Assembly: GCF_001425405.1 (NCBI RefSeq) | Contig: NZ_LMQP01000002.1 | Coordinates: 484,144-548,143 of the forward strand | Source: Sphingomonas sp. Leaf412 | GTDB taxonomy: Bacteria > Pseudomonadota > Alphaproteobacteria > Sphingomonadales > Sphingomonadaceae | DNA length: 64,000 bases | Direction: 5' to 3' | Shown here: piece after piece, positions 43,373 to 53,500 of the stretch | Numbering within the stretch: position 1 is the stretch's first letter | Layout: every line of letters begins with the position of its first letter | The notes under the pieces: generated by a model | What the model was told of the DNA's origin: nothing | Database searches by the model: none | The model's input: only the letters and a program-made list of their open reading frames with translations | Position numbers and translations under genes: made by a program

Positions 43373-44655
43373 TCGCCGCTCTCCTGATCTTCGTCGTCAC
43401 CATCGGCCTCGTCATATGGCAGCCCCGAGGCCTCGGCATCGGCTGGAGCGCAATGGGCGGCGCGGCGGTCGCGCTGGTCGCCGGCGTCGTCACAGTCCCG
43501 GACATCCCGATCGTCTGGAACATCGTCTGGAACGCCACCGCCACCTTCGTCGCGATCATCGTCGTCAGCCTGCTGCTCGACGCCGCCGGCTTCTTCGAAT
43601 GGGCCGCTCTCCACGTCGCCCGCTGGGCCGGTGGACATGGACGCCGCCTGTTCGCGCTGGTCGTGCTGCTTGGCGCCGCGGTCTCTGCGCTCTTCGCCAA
43701 CGATGGTGCGGCGCTCATCCTCACCCCCATCGTCATCGCGATGTTGCGGGCACTGGGCTACGGTCCGAAGCCGACGCTCGCCTTCGTCATGGCTGCCGGC
43801 TTCATCGCAGATACAGCCAGCCTGCCGCTGGTCGTCTCGAACCTCGTCAACATCGTCTCGGCCGACTTCTTCCGCCTCGGCTTCGGCGAATATGCGCTGG
43901 TCATGGTGCCCGTCGATCTCGCCGCGATCGCCGCCACGCTGGTCGTACTGACGCTCTACTTCCGGCGCGACATCCCTGCCGAATACGACGTCGGGCAGCT
44001 TCGGCTGCCGGGGGCCGCCATTCGCGACCCGGCGACTTTCCGCACTGGCTGGATCGTCCTTGCGCTGCTGCTCGTCGGCTTCTTCGTGCTCGACCCGCTT
44101 GGCGTGCCGGTCAGCGCGGTGGCAGCGGTCGGGGCGCTGCTGCTGCTGGCGGTCGCCGCCCGGGGCACGGTCATCGAGACGCGCAAGGTGATCCGTGACG
44201 CTCCATGGCAGGTGGTGATCTTCTCGCTGGGCATGTATCTCGTCGTCTACGGTCTGCGGAACGCCGGTCTTACCACTCATCTCGCCACGCTGCTCGACCG
44301 CACCGCCGAAGGCGGCGTCTGGGGCGCGGCGTTCGGCACCGGCATCATCGCGGCCGTGCTGTCGTCGGTCATGAACAACATGCCGACGGTGCTGGTGGGC
44401 GCGCTGTCGATCGACGCGTCGCACGCCACGGGCACTGTGCGGGACGCGATGATCTACGCCAACGTCATCGGCTGCGATCTCGGCCCCAAGCTCACGCCGA
44501 TCGGGTCGCTGGCCACGCTTCTGTGGCTCCACGTCCTCGACCAGAAGGGCGTCAAGATCGGCTGGGGCTACTACTTCAAGGTCGGGGTGACGCTGACGGT
44601 GCCCGTGCTGCTCATCACGCTCGCCGCCCTTGCCCTGAGGCTCTCCATCGCATGA
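43369..44655 (+). CDS. arsB: Arsenite efflux permease ArsB
   Basis: A 428-residue inner-membrane carrier with about 12 hydrophobic segments. Diagnostic ArsB stretches are [20 protein letters not shown], the [18 protein letters not shown] loop and [20 protein letters not shown]. It exports arsenite or antimonite using the proton gradient. It is coupled to arsC upstream and ynfA downstream by 4-base overlaps. No ArsA ATPase is present. Confidence 0.94.
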   Translation: MIAALLIFVVTIGLVIWQPRGLGIGWSAMGGAAVALVAGVVTVPDIPIVWNIVWNATATFVAIIVVSLLLDAAGFFEWAALHVARWAGGHGRRLFALVVLLGAAVSALFANDGAALILTPIVIAMLRALGYGPKPTLAFVMAAGFIADTASLPLVVSNLVNIVSADFFRLGFGEYALVMVPVDLAAIAATLVVLTLYFRRDIPAEYDVGQLRLPGAAIRDPATFRTGWIVLALLLVGFFVLDPLGVPVSAVAAVGALLLLAVAARGTVIETRKVIRDAPWQVVIFSLGMYLVVYGLRNAGLTTHLATLLDRTAEGGVWGAAFGTGIIAAVLSSVMNNMPTVLVGALSIDASHATGTVRDAMIYANVIGCDLGPKLTPIGSLATLLWLHVLDQKGVKIGWGYYFKVGVTLTVPVLLITLAALALRLSIA

Positions 44656-44975
44656 CCGCCATCGTCTACATCGCCGCGGCGCTCGCCGAGATCGCCGGCT
44701 GCTTTGCCTTCTGGGCGTGGCTCCGGATGGGCAAGTCACCGCTCTGGTTCGCCCCGGGCATCGTGTCGCTCATCCTCTTCGCATGGCTGCTCACCCGAGT
44801 GGACAGCGACGCGGCAGGCCGAGCGTATGCTGCGTATGGCGGCATCTACATCTGCGCGTCGCTCATCTGGTTGTGGAGCGTAGAGGGTGTCCGACCAGAC
44901 CGATGGGACGTCGGTGGCGCCGCGCTGTGCCTGGTGGGCACCTGCGTGATCCTGCTTGCACCGCGAGCCACCTGA
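44652..44975 (+). CDS. ynfA: YnfA-family (UPF0060) small membrane protein
   Basis: A 107-residue four-helix membrane protein: [54 protein letters not shown] and [14 protein letters not shown]. YnfA belongs to the small-multidrug-resistance-like superfamily. Here it is inserted between arsB and arsH with a 4-base overlap, so a role in metalloid efflux or in adjusting the membrane for ArsB is plausible but unproven. Confidence 0.9.
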   Translation: MTAIVYIAAALAEIAGCFAFWAWLRMGKSPLWFAPGIVSLILFAWLLTRVDSDAAGRAYAAYGGIYICASLIWLWSVEGVRPDRWDVGGAALCLVGTCVILLAPRAT

Positions 44976-45004
44976 CCGCGACCAGCCATACTGGAGCTAC
45001 CCAC

Positions 45005-45745
45005 ATGCCCCTCCGCACGATCACCGATCCGACGCACATGCCGGCCCTCGACCGATCCTTCGTCATCGATCGACCGGCGCTGGGTCTCGGGTCGGATCAG
45101 CCACCGCCGCGCATCCTTCTGCTCTACGGGTCGCTGCGCGAGCGCTCGTTCTCCCGCCTCTGCGTCGAGGAGGCGGCGCGTCTACTGCAGCTGTTCGGCG
45201 CCGAGACGCGCATCTTCGATCCCAGCGACCTGCCGCTGCCCGACAGGATAGCGGGTGACGACCACCCGGCGGTGCACGAGTTGCGCGAACTGTCGATGTG
45301 GTCGGAGGGCCACGTATGGTGCAGCCCGGAGCGGCATGGCCAGATCACGGCTGTCATGAAGAACCAGATCGACCATCTGCCGCTTTCGATGGGTGGAATG
45401 CGCCCGACGCAGGGCCGTACTCTCGCCGTCATGCAGGTGTCGGCCGGGTCGCAGTCCTTCAACAGCGTCAACACGCTGCGTCTGCTCGGCCGCTGGATGC
45501 GAATGTTCACGACCCCGAACCAGTCGTCGGTCGCGATGGCCTACAAGGAGTTCGGCGACGACGACCGCATGCGGCCCTCCAGCTACTACGATCGCATCGT
45601 CGACGTGATGGAGGAGCTGGTGCGCTTCACTGTGCTTCTACGACCCCACTCAACACAGCTTGTCGACCGCTATTCAGAACGCAAGGAGCGCGGGGTTATC
45701 CTTGATCCATCCATGGACCACTCGGCGATCGCCATCGCACGATGA
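45005..45745 (+). CDS. arsH: ArsH, NADPH-dependent FMN organoarsenical oxidase
   Basis: A 246-residue flavodoxin-fold protein: FMN site [60 protein letters not shown] and [17 protein letters not shown] are ArsH hallmarks. ArsH oxidises trivalent organoarsenicals to the pentavalent form. It ends the ars cluster, 29 bases after ynfA, and converges with a gene on the other strand (13 bases between stops). Confidence 0.93.
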   Translation: MPLRTITDPTHMPALDRSFVIDRPALGLGSDQPPPRILLLYGSLRERSFSRLCVEEAARLLQLFGAETRIFDPSDLPLPDRIAGDDHPAVHELRELSMWSEGHVWCSPERHGQITAVMKNQIDHLPLSMGGMRPTQGRTLAVMQVSAGSQSFNSVNTLRLLGRWMRMFTTPNQSSVAMAYKEFGDDDRMRPSSYYDRIVDVMEELVRFTVLLRPHSTQLVDRYSERKERGVILDPSMDHSAIAIAR

Positions 45746-45758
45746 TCTCCTGCTGCGG

Positions 45759-46586
45759 TCACCGCCGGCGGCGTAATACCTTCTTCCCCGGCTTTCTGAT
45801 CTTAACCGAACGCGCCTTACGCCCTCTCTCCTCGGCCTCTGGAAACAGTCCTGACATGTCACGTATCGCCCGGGTCATCAGCATCGCCGCGAAGTCCAGC
45901 GCGGAAGCCATGTAGAAGGTGTCCTTCTCGTTCCGGAACCCCGCCCCCCGGCCGTGCTCGCTCATCCGGTAAAAGGCGACCGGGCCCGTATGGGTGTGGT
46001 TGCTCAGGAACCGGTAGAAGAAGCGGAACCCCTTCTTGTCGAGGTCAGTCCGGTCGATCACGTCGTCCTGAACGAACGGCGTCTTCTCGCCCTTCAAGAG
46101 TTCCCGCCGCCTCTTCTCCGATAGCGCCGCGAGATAGGGATTTGCGGCGAACCTCGTCTCCAGGTCGGTCCGGACGACATTTCGGAGGGCACGCGTCTCT
46201 TCATCCATCTCCTCCTCACCAAGCTCTGCGAACAGTTTCGCCCTCGACCCGTCGTCGTGAAGGTTGAGAAGGATGATGCGTGCGTCCTTCTGATCCTGCG
46301 GCACGTCGTCGATGCATAGGAAGAAGAAGAACAGGTAGCATTCGGCCAGATTGCGCGCGATCGACGCCACCGCGCTGAAATCCACGTGCGTGTTCGGGCC
46401 CATCGTCGGCGTCAGCGTCTGGATGCTCTTGGCCGTCACCACCAAACGGGTGAAGAGTACCGATGCCCAGTAGTGCTGCGGCGTGGGGCTGGGTATCCCA
46501 CTCGCGCCAACGGAGACAACTTCCGCAGCCGATACGAGCTTGCCGAAGGCGGCTCGGGCGGGAACGTACATGGCCTCCGCCTTCAT
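45759..46586 (-). CDS. Hypothetical protein, DUF5677-like
   Basis: A 275-residue soluble helical protein. Motifs resembling DUF5677/HEPN-like hypothetical proteins are SAVASIARNLAECYLFFFFL (a family-like R-N-x-x-E helix) and FFYRFLSNHTHTGPVAFYRM (S-x-x-x-H). The C-terminus is basic (SVKIRKPGKKVLRRRR). ATG 46586 shares its A with the stop of the merR gene (TGATG on the minus strand), so it is translationally coupled to that regulator. R-x4-6-H-type HEPN RNases share this look, but the catalytic motif is not certain. Confidence 0.6.
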   Translation of the reverse strand: MKAEAMYVPARAAFGKLVSAAEVVSVGASGIPSPTPQHYWASVLFTRLVVTAKSIQTLTPTMGPNTHVDFSAVASIARNLAECYLFFFFLCIDDVPQDQKDARIILLNLHDDGSRAKLFAELGEEEMDEETRALRNVVRTDLETRFAANPYLAALSEKRRRELLKGEKTPFVQDDVIDRTDLDKKGFRFFYRFLSNHTHTGPVAFYRMSEHGRGAGFRNEKDTFYMASALDFAAMLMTRAIRDMSGLFPEAEERGRKARSVKIRKPGKKVLRRRR

Positions 46587-46990
46587 CAGCGGGCTCCCGG
46601 GGCGAATGCCTCGAGAATGCGACACTCCGCCATGGTGCCTCCAGCGCAGCTGGAGATGACACCCGCTAGTTCGCGCCGAAGCGCCGTCAGATCGGCGATC
46701 TTGCGATCGATCTCCTCCAGGTGACGGTTGGCCAGTGCGTCCACCGTGCCGCAGTCCCGATCGCGCTGCTCAGCCATGTCGAGCAGCGCGCGCACCTCGT
46801 CCAGCGAGAAGCCGAGATCGCGCGTGCGGCGGATGAAGCGAAGCCGCTCCAGATCCTCCGGCCGATAAGACCGGTAGTTGCCTGCCGTCCGAGCCGGAGG
46901 AGCGATCAGTCCCGCGCGCTCGTAATAGCGCACCGTCTCCACCTTGGTGCCGGTCGCCTCAGCCAGCTTGCCGATCGTCAGTGCATTCAT
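46586..46990 (-). CDS. MerR-family metal regulator (CadR/ZntR-like)
   Basis: A 134-residue MerR protein: HTH IGKLAEATGTKVETVRYYER, dimer helix after FSLDEVRALLDMAEQRDRDC, and metal-site Cys80, Cys115 and Cys123 (SSCAGGTMAECRILEAF). This Cys spacing is that of Zn/Cd/Pb-responsive ZntR, CadR and PbrR. It is divergent from a cation exporter gene (47059) across a MerR-type promoter with a 21-bp dyad, which it most likely activates. It also precedes the DUF5677-like gene in one message. Confidence 0.9.
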   Translation of the reverse strand: MNALTIGKLAEATGTKVETVRYYERAGLIAPPARTAGNYRSYRPEDLERLRFIRRTRDLGFSLDEVRALLDMAEQRDRDCGTVDALANRHLEEIDRKIADLTALRRELAGVISSCAGGTMAECRILEAFAPGAR

Positions 46991-46993
46991 CTC

Positions 46994-47026
46994 TTGACCC
47001 TGTAGCGGCTACAGGGTCCATATAGG
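46994..47026 (+). promoter_or_regulatory. MerR-type promoter/operator for the CDF gene
   Basis: A -35 element TTGACC (46994-46999) and a -10 near CATATAGG (47019-47026) are separated by 19-21 bases, the overlong spacer typical of MerR-activated promoters. Within it is the perfect dyad ACCCTGTAGC-G-GCTACAGGGT (46997-47017). Confidence 0.75.
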
Positions 47027-47058
47027 ACGTCGCACGACGAACACGAAGGGCGACGACC

Positions 47059-47703
47059 ATGGCCTGCGGCAGCTGCTGCGCATCATCGAACAAGGGGACA
47101 TCCGCCGATCCCAGATGGAGGCGGGCGCTCTGGATCGCGCTCGGCGTGAACGCCGCCATGTTCGCCGCCGAGATCGTCGCGGGCGTGGCGGGCGGATCGA
47201 AGGCGCTGCAGGCGGACGCGCTCGACTTCCTCGGCGATAGCGCGAACTACGCGATCAGTCTTGGCGTGGCCGGCATGGCGCTGGCTTGGCGAGCGAGGGC
47301 GGCACTGCTCAAGGGCGCGACGCTCGCAATCCTCGGCGTCTACGTCCTGGCAGCGGCACTTTGGGCGGTCTGGCACGGCGGCACGCCGCAGGCCGGGATC
47401 ATGGGTGTTGTCGGCGTGATCGCGCTGGTGGCGAACGCCGGTGTCGCGCTGATGCTGTATCGCTATCGCACCGGCGACGCGAACATGCGCTCCGTCTGGA
47501 TCTGCTCGCGCAACGACGCGATCGGCAACGTCGCCGTAGTGCTCGCCGCAGCGGGCGTGTTCGGGACCGGCACCGCCTGGCCCGATCTGATCGTCGCGGG
47601 CATCATGGCCCTGCTCGGTATCAGCGGCGGCGTGCAGATCATCATGCAGGCGCGATCCGAGATCGTCCCGGATGGGCGGGGTTACACGGTGCCGGCGGAA
47701 TGA
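47059..47703 (+). CDS. Short CDF-type cation transporter
   Basis: A 214-residue membrane protein starting with a thiol-rich MACGSCCASSNKG. The body is a CDF fold: WIALGVNAAMFAAEIVAGVA, the first metal site ADALDFLGDSANYAISLGVA, LYRYRTGDANMRSVWICSRN and the second site NDAIGNVAVVLAAAGVF. It lacks the long C-terminal cytoplasmic domain (usual length about 300). The N-terminal Cys motif may deliver metal. It is driven by the MerR promoter upstream and overlaps the next gene by 4 bases. Confidence 0.87.
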   Translation: MACGSCCASSNKGTSADPRWRRALWIALGVNAAMFAAEIVAGVAGGSKALQADALDFLGDSANYAISLGVAGMALAWRARAALLKGATLAILGVYVLAAALWAVWHGGTPQAGIMGVVGVIALVANAGVALMLYRYRTGDANMRSVWICSRNDAIGNVAVVLAAAGVFGTGTAWPDLIVAGIMALLGISGGVQIIMQARSEIVPDGRGYTVPAE

Positions 47704-48044
47704 TAATAAAAGGCATGCGCAAGCTCGTGCCCTTCCTGGCGTGCCTGATGCTGGTCCTCACGACATGGGCCGGCATGGCGCATGCTACCGAAGCAGGCGG
47801 CGTCGAGATGAGCAGGACCGAGATGGCCGCCCACGCACCAGGCGACGGCGACGAAGTTCCGGCCGATGCCGACAAGGGCTATCCGCACCATCACGCGAGC
47901 TGCCACGAGCACCATGTGAACACGCCGAACGTCGAGACGACGGCGGCTCCAATCCTCGCGGCGTCGACCTTGCCGCCAGCTGATTCCAGCCGCGCGCTGA
48001 GCGGGCACGACACCGAAGCAGACCTCCGCCCCCCGCAAACCTGA
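47700..48044 (+). CDS. His-rich periplasmic protein (CzcI-like)
   Basis: A 114-residue protein with a signal peptide (KLVPFLACLMLVLTTWAGMA, cleavage after AHA) and a metal-binding patch YPHHHASCHEHHVN. It starts at ATG 47700 within the stop of the CDF gene. CzcI of Cupriavidus, encoded just before czcC, has the same position, size and exported, His-containing character; sequence homology could not be tested. It may buffer or sense periplasmic Zn, Co or Cd. Confidence 0.6.
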   Translation: MIIKGMRKLVPFLACLMLVLTTWAGMAHATEAGGVEMSRTEMAAHAPGDGDEVPADADKGYPHHHASCHEHHVNTPNVETTAAPILAASTLPPADSSRALSGHDTEADLRPPQT

Positions 48045-48101
48045 CGCGTCGATTGGGCGCGCGTGGACGCGCGTCCGGGTCAATAACGTCAGGAGCATCT
48101 C

Positions 48102-49364
48102 ATGCATCGCATCATCGCGGCCGTACTGGCCGCAGGCGCCTGCGCATCATCGCTGCAGGCCCAGACTGTGAGGACCGCCGCCCCGGCGCCGGTCCTCACG
48201 CTTGCCGAGGCGCTCGACAGGGCGGGCGCGTCGTCGCCGTTCCAGGACGCGGCAGCGGCCGGCATCCGTGCCGCCGAAGCGCAGCGCCGCGTCGCCGGCC
48301 TTCGTCCCAACCCGTCGATCGTCGGCGAAGCGGAGAACGTCGCCGGCACCGGCATCTATCAGGGGCTGCGATCATCGGAGACGACGCTTGGCCTCGCGCT
48401 GCCGCTGGAGCTCGGCGGCAAGCGCGGCGCCCGCATCGCCGTCGCCGAGGCGCAGATCGGACGTGCCGGTCTCCAGGCCGAGATCGCTCGCGCCGACCTG
48501 CGGCTGCGGGTGACACAGACCTACAACGCCGCCGCCGCCGCCCAGCGTCGGGTCATCATCGCGGAGGATCAGGTAGGCATCGCGGCCGAAGTGCTGCGTG
48601 CCGCCCGCGTGCGGGTGCGGGCCGGCCGCGCATCGCCGCTCGAGGAGCAGCGCGCGGACGTCGCTCGCATTTCTGCGGAAGGGGCGTTCGAACGAACGCG
48701 ACGGTCGGCCGAGGCTGCGTCCGGCAATCTCGCCCGGCTGCTCGGCATGCCGGTGGGACGGCTCGATCGCAGCTGGTTCGATGCGGTGCCTTCAGCTGGC
48801 ACGATGCGACCGATGGCGACTTCCGGGACCCTGACGGTCGCAGCGGCGCGCGCCGACCTCGACACGGCGAGCGCGCAGGTGCGTCTGGCACGCAGCCAGC
48901 GAGTGCCCGACCTGACGGTCAGCGCCAGCGCGCGGCGGCTGGAGCAGACCAACGACGTCGCCGCGGTGTTCGGCTTCTCCATCCCCCTCAACGTCTTCAA
49001 CAACGGGCGCGCGAGCATCGCGGTGGCCGAGGCCCAGCGCGAGCAGTCGGATGCACAGAGGCGCGCCGCGCTGCTTGACGCCGAGCAGGACGTCGCGACA
49101 GCGCAGGCCGATGCCGAGAACGCCGCGACCACGGCGCGCAACGCCGCTGGACCGGCGCTTGCCGCGGCGACCGAGGCCGCCCGCATCGCCCGCATCGGCT
49201 ACCGCGAAGGCAAGTTCGGGCAGCTCGATCTGCTCGATGCCGAACGCACGCTGCTCGAAACCCGCACGGCCGCGATCGACGCGCTGGCCGCCCATCACGA
49301 CGCGCAGGCGCGCCTGGATCGGCTGACCGCCGCCGCGCCGCTTCCCAAGGACGATCAACGATGA
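48102..49364 (+). CDS. czcC: Outer-membrane factor CzcC (TolC family)
   Basis: A 420-residue outer-membrane efflux protein. Signal peptide MHRIIAAVLAAGACASSLQA. Two repeats of the TolC helical hairpin with LTLAEALDRAG, LRPNPSIVGEAENVAG and the second-repeat LDTASAQVRLARSQRVPDLT are visible. An AGGAGCATCTC ribosome-binding site precedes it. It forms the exit duct of the CzcCBA pump. ATGA overlap with czcB. Confidence 0.92.
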   Translation: MHRIIAAVLAAGACASSLQAQTVRTAAPAPVLTLAEALDRAGASSPFQDAAAAGIRAAEAQRRVAGLRPNPSIVGEAENVAGTGIYQGLRSSETTLGLALPLELGGKRGARIAVAEAQIGRAGLQAEIARADLRLRVTQTYNAAAAAQRRVIIAEDQVGIAAEVLRAARVRVRAGRASPLEEQRADVARISAEGAFERTRRSAEAASGNLARLLGMPVGRLDRSWFDAVPSAGTMRPMATSGTLTVAAARADLDTASAQVRLARSQRVPDLTVSASARRLEQTNDVAAVFGFSIPLNVFNNGRASIAVAEAQREQSDAQRRAALLDAEQDVATAQADAENAATTARNAAGPALAAATEAARIARIGYREGKFGQLDLLDAERTLLETRTAAIDALAAHHDAQARLDRLTAAAPLPKDDQR

Positions 49365-50509
49365 ACCGCATCATGAAGGTCGCCATGCCGGCCATTCTGG
49401 CGCTCGCCGTCTCCGGCTGCGGCCGCTCGGCCGAGCCAACGGAGAACGCCGGCGAGGCCGGGGAGACCAAGGAAGCCGCCACAGGCGATCCGATGACCGC
49501 TACGCTCTCCGCGCAGCAGATCGCGGACGCAGGCATCGAAGTCACCCGTCCGACCGTTGGCGGCGTCGCGGGCGCAATCGAGCTTCCCGCGACCATCGAG
49601 GGCGACCCGCAGGGCGTGCAGGTGGTCTCGGCCGCCATCGGGGGCCGCCTCGTCTCGCTAACCCGCAATCTCGGCCAGCCGGTCCGGCGCGGCGATACGC
49701 TCGCCATCATCGAGAGCCGGGAGGCCGCAAGCCTCAACGCCGAGGTGGAAGCGGCGAGCGCCCGCTCGGCGCTGGCGCAGTCGAACCTCCGACGCGAGCA
49801 GCGCCTTTTCGCGGAACGCGTGTCGCCCGAGCAGGACCTCGTCGCCGCCCGCACTGCCGCAACCGAGGCGAACATCGCGCTGCGTCTCGCCCGTCAACAG
49901 CTGTCGGCCACCGGTGGCGGCGGTGGCGCCCTCAACCGCATCACCGTCCGGTCGCCCATCTCGGGTCAGGTGATCGCCCGCTCAGCCACGCTCGGTCAAC
50001 AGATCGCCGCCGACGCCGAGATCTTCCGGGTCGCGAACCTCGCCAATGTGTCGGTGACGATGTCGGTGGTGCCGGCAGATGCCCGGCGCGTCGCGCCTGG
50101 TGCGCGCGTCGAGGTCACGTCGGCAGGACGGCGTCAGGAAGGCCGCGTGACCTTCGTCTCGCCGATCCTCGACGAGACCACCCGCCTGGTGCCGGTGATC
50201 GCCAGCATCGACAACGCAGGCGGCACATGGCGCGTCGGCGAGAATGTCAGCGTGTCGGTGCTGTTGCCGGCCACCGGCGATCGCAGCATCGCCGTGCCTT
50301 CCGCCGCGGTGCAGATGATCGGCGACAAGCCGCATGTCTTCGTCCGAACCCCGTCCGGCTTCAAAGCCATTCCGGTGACGCTCGGCCGGACCAACGGTGG
50401 TTCGGTCAGCGTCACCGCCGGCCTGACCGGCGAGGAGCGCATCGCATCGACCAACTCGTTCACGCTCAAGGCCGAACTCGGCAAGGGCGAAGCGAAGGAC
50501 GAGGACTAG
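49361..50509 (+). CDS. czcB: Periplasmic adaptor CzcB (membrane fusion protein)
   Basis: A 382-residue membrane-fusion protein with a lipoprotein signal (ILALAVSGCGRSAE). Lipoyl/barrel-sandwich halves flank a helical hairpin: VSAAIGGRLVSLTRNLGQPV, NAEVEAASARSALAQSNLRR and ITVRSPISGQVIARSATLGQ. The beta-barrel and proximal domains follow (AVPSAAVQMIGDKPHVFVRT). It joins CzcA to CzcC and may bind metal. Three bases separate it from czcA. Confidence 0.93.
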   Translation: MNRIMKVAMPAILALAVSGCGRSAEPTENAGEAGETKEAATGDPMTATLSAQQIADAGIEVTRPTVGGVAGAIELPATIEGDPQGVQVVSAAIGGRLVSLTRNLGQPVRRGDTLAIIESREAASLNAEVEAASARSALAQSNLRREQRLFAERVSPEQDLVAARTAATEANIALRLARQQLSATGGGGGALNRITVRSPISGQVIARSATLGQQIAADAEIFRVANLANVSVTMSVVPADARRVAPGARVEVTSAGRRQEGRVTFVSPILDETTRLVPVIASIDNAGGTWRVGENVSVSVLLPATGDRSIAVPSAAVQMIGDKPHVFVRTPSGFKAIPVTLGRTNGGSVSVTAGLTGEERIASTNSFTLKAELGKGEAKDED

Positions 50510-50512
50510 GTC

Positions 50513-53500
50513 ATGCTCGCCCGTATCGTCACCATCGCCGTCGAGAAGCGCTGGCTCGTCCTGCTGCTGACCGTCGCCGCGGCATTCGCCGGGGTGTTCG
50601 CCATCCAGCGGCTGCCGATCGACGCCGTGCCCGACATCACCAACAACCAAGTGCAGATCAACGTCGTCGCGCCTGCACTATCGCCCGACCAGATCGAGAA
50701 GCAGGTCGCCTTCACCGTCGAGACCGCGCTCGCCGGCATTCCCGGCCTCGAACACACCCGCTCGCTCAGTCGCAACGGTTTCGCCCAGATCACCGCGGTC
50801 TTCGATGAGAAGACCGACATCTACTTTGCGAGGTCGCAGGTCGCCGAGCGGCTACGCACGACGGAGGAGAGCCTGCCCGAAGGCGTGAACCCGGAGATGG
50901 GGCCGATTGCCACCGGGCTCGGCGACATTTTCATGTGGACGGTCGAATATCGTGAGCTCGACCAGGTCAACCATCGCAATGGCGAGCCCGGCCTGCAGAA
51001 GGATGGCAGCTACATCACGCCGGAGGGTGACCACCTCGTCGATGCCGCCGACAAGGCGACCTACCTACGCACCGTTCAGGACTGGATCGTCACGCCGCAG
51101 CTGAAGAGCAGTGCTGGGCTGGCCGGCGTCGACAGTCTGGGCGGCTACACCAAGCAGTATCTGGTCGTCCCCGACATCCAGCGCATGGCGGCGATGAAGA
51201 TCACGCTTCAGGATCTCGCCACCGCGCTCGAGCGCAACAACACCAGCGCCGGGGCTGGCGTCGTCAACCGCAACGGCGAGGGGCTGGCCGTTCGTGCGGA
51301 TGGTCGCGTGCGCAACGCCGACGAACTGGCGCGGACCGTGATCGCCACACGCGAGAGCGTGCCCATCCTGCTCAGCCAGATTGGCACCGTCCGCACAGGA
51401 CAGGCGCTGCGCATGGGATCGGCATCCGAGAACGGGCGCGAGGTCGTCGTCGGCACCGCCGTCATGCGGATCGGCGAGAACAGCCGCACCGTATCCACCG
51501 GGGTCGGCGAACGGCTAAAGGCAATCGGCCGCGCGCTGCCCGTCGACGTCGTGGTCAAGCCGGTGCTCAACCGCACCGAGCTGGTCAACTCGACCATCGC
51601 CACGGTCGCCCGCAACCTCGCGGAGGGAGCGCTGCTCGTCATCGTCGTGCTGTTCGCGCTACTCGGCAACTTCCGCGCGGCGCTGATCGCGGCGCTCGTC
51701 ATTCCGATCACGATGCTGCTGACCAGCGTCGGCATGCTCCGCGCAGGCGTCTCGGCCAATCTGATGAGCCTCGGCGCGCTCGACTTTGGGTTGATCGTCG
51801 ACGGCGCCGTCATCATCGTCGAGAACGCGCTGCGGCGGCTTGGCGACGCGCAGCACGGCCGAGCCGAGCCGCTGCCGCTCCGGCAACGCCTCGATCTGGT
51901 TGCGGCATCGGCCCGTGAGATGATCCGCCCGTCCGTCTACGGTCAGGCGATCATCATCCTTGTCTACGCACCGTTGCTCACCTTCACCGGTGTGGAGGGC
52001 AAGATGTTCGAACCGATGGCGCTGACGGTCATCATCGCGCTCGTCTTCGCCTTCATCCTGTCGATGACCTTCGTGCCTGCTACCATCGCCATCTGGCTCA
52101 GCCGACCGGTCGACGAGAAGGAGAGCCGGATCATCGGCTGGCTGCGTCGCCGTTACGAGCCGGGTCTCGGCAAGGCGATGGGGCGGCCGAGCGTCACGCT
52201 GGGCGTCGCGATGGGCGCGCTGGCGCTGGCCGGCGTCGGGTTCACGACCCTCGGACAGGAGTTTCTGCCGCAGCTCGACGAGGGCAACATCCTTGTGCAG
52301 GCGGTCCGCATCCCCGGAACCTCGGTCGACCAAAGCCAGGCAATGCAGTTCCAGGTCGAGAAGATGCTGGCGCGTCAGCCCGAGGTGCGCTTCGCCTTCT
52401 CGCGCACGGGCACGTCTGAGATCGCGTCGGACCCGATGCCGCCGAACGCCACCGACACCTTCGTCATCCTGAAACCGCGTGCCGAATGGCCCGACCCCGG
52501 CCTCGCCAAGGAGGAGCTGGTGGAGCGGATGGAGAAGAGGCTCTCGACGCTGCCCGGCAACGCCTACGAGATCACCCAGCCGATCCAGATGCGCTTCAAC
52601 GAACTGATCGCCGGCGTCCGCGGCGACATCGCGGTGAAGGTGTTCGGTGACGACTTCGGCGGCATGAATGACGCGGCCGACCGCATCGCCGACATCCTGC
52701 GCAAGACGCGTGGTGCGGTCGACGTGCGGGTCGAGCAGACCGAAGGACTGCCGATGCTCGACATCCGCCCCAATCGCATGGCGATGTCGCGGATCGGCGT
52801 CACCGCCGGTGACGTGCAGGACACCGTCGCGGCCGCAATCGGCGGACGTGAGGCCGGGGTGATCTTCGAGGGCGATCGCCGCTTCCCGGTGGTGATCCGC
52901 CTGTCCGAAGCATCGCGATCGGACCTGACCGAGGTGGCGCAGGTGCCGGTGCCGACCTCGGTTGGTGGCTTCGTGCCGCTATCGACGGTCGCCGACATCG
53001 CGGTCGTCGACGGCCCGAACCAGATCAGTCGCGAGAACGGCAAGCGCCGCGTCGTCGTACAGGCGAACGTCCGCGACCGGGACGTGGCGGGTGTGGTGGC
53101 TGACGCGCGTGCGGCCATCGATGCGCAGGTGAAGCTGCCGCCGGGGACGTACGTCGAATGGGGTGGGCAGTTCGAGAATCTGGCCTCCGCCCGCGATCGG
53201 CTGCTGCTGGTCGTGCCGGTGTGTTTCGCGGTCATCATGCTGCTGCTCTACGGGGCGCTCGGCTCGGTGCGCGACGCAGTGATCGTCTTCACAGGCGTGC
53301 CGCTGGCGCTCGTCGGTGGCGTGCTGGCGCTGGTCCTCCGGGGAATGCCGTTCTCCGTGTCCGCCGCCGTCGGCTTCATCGCATTGTCGGGTATCGCAGT
53401 GCTCAACGGGCTGGTCATGGTGTCTTCCATCCACGACCTCATGGCGCGCGGCATCGACCGGGTGCAGGCCGCCCAATACGGGGCGCTCGCACGCCTGCGG

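Noticed and set aside
43204..44739. 511-codon minus-strand frame across arsB
   Set aside because: Asp/Arg/Gln-rich antisense translation of arsB, whose membrane-protein pattern is unmistakable.
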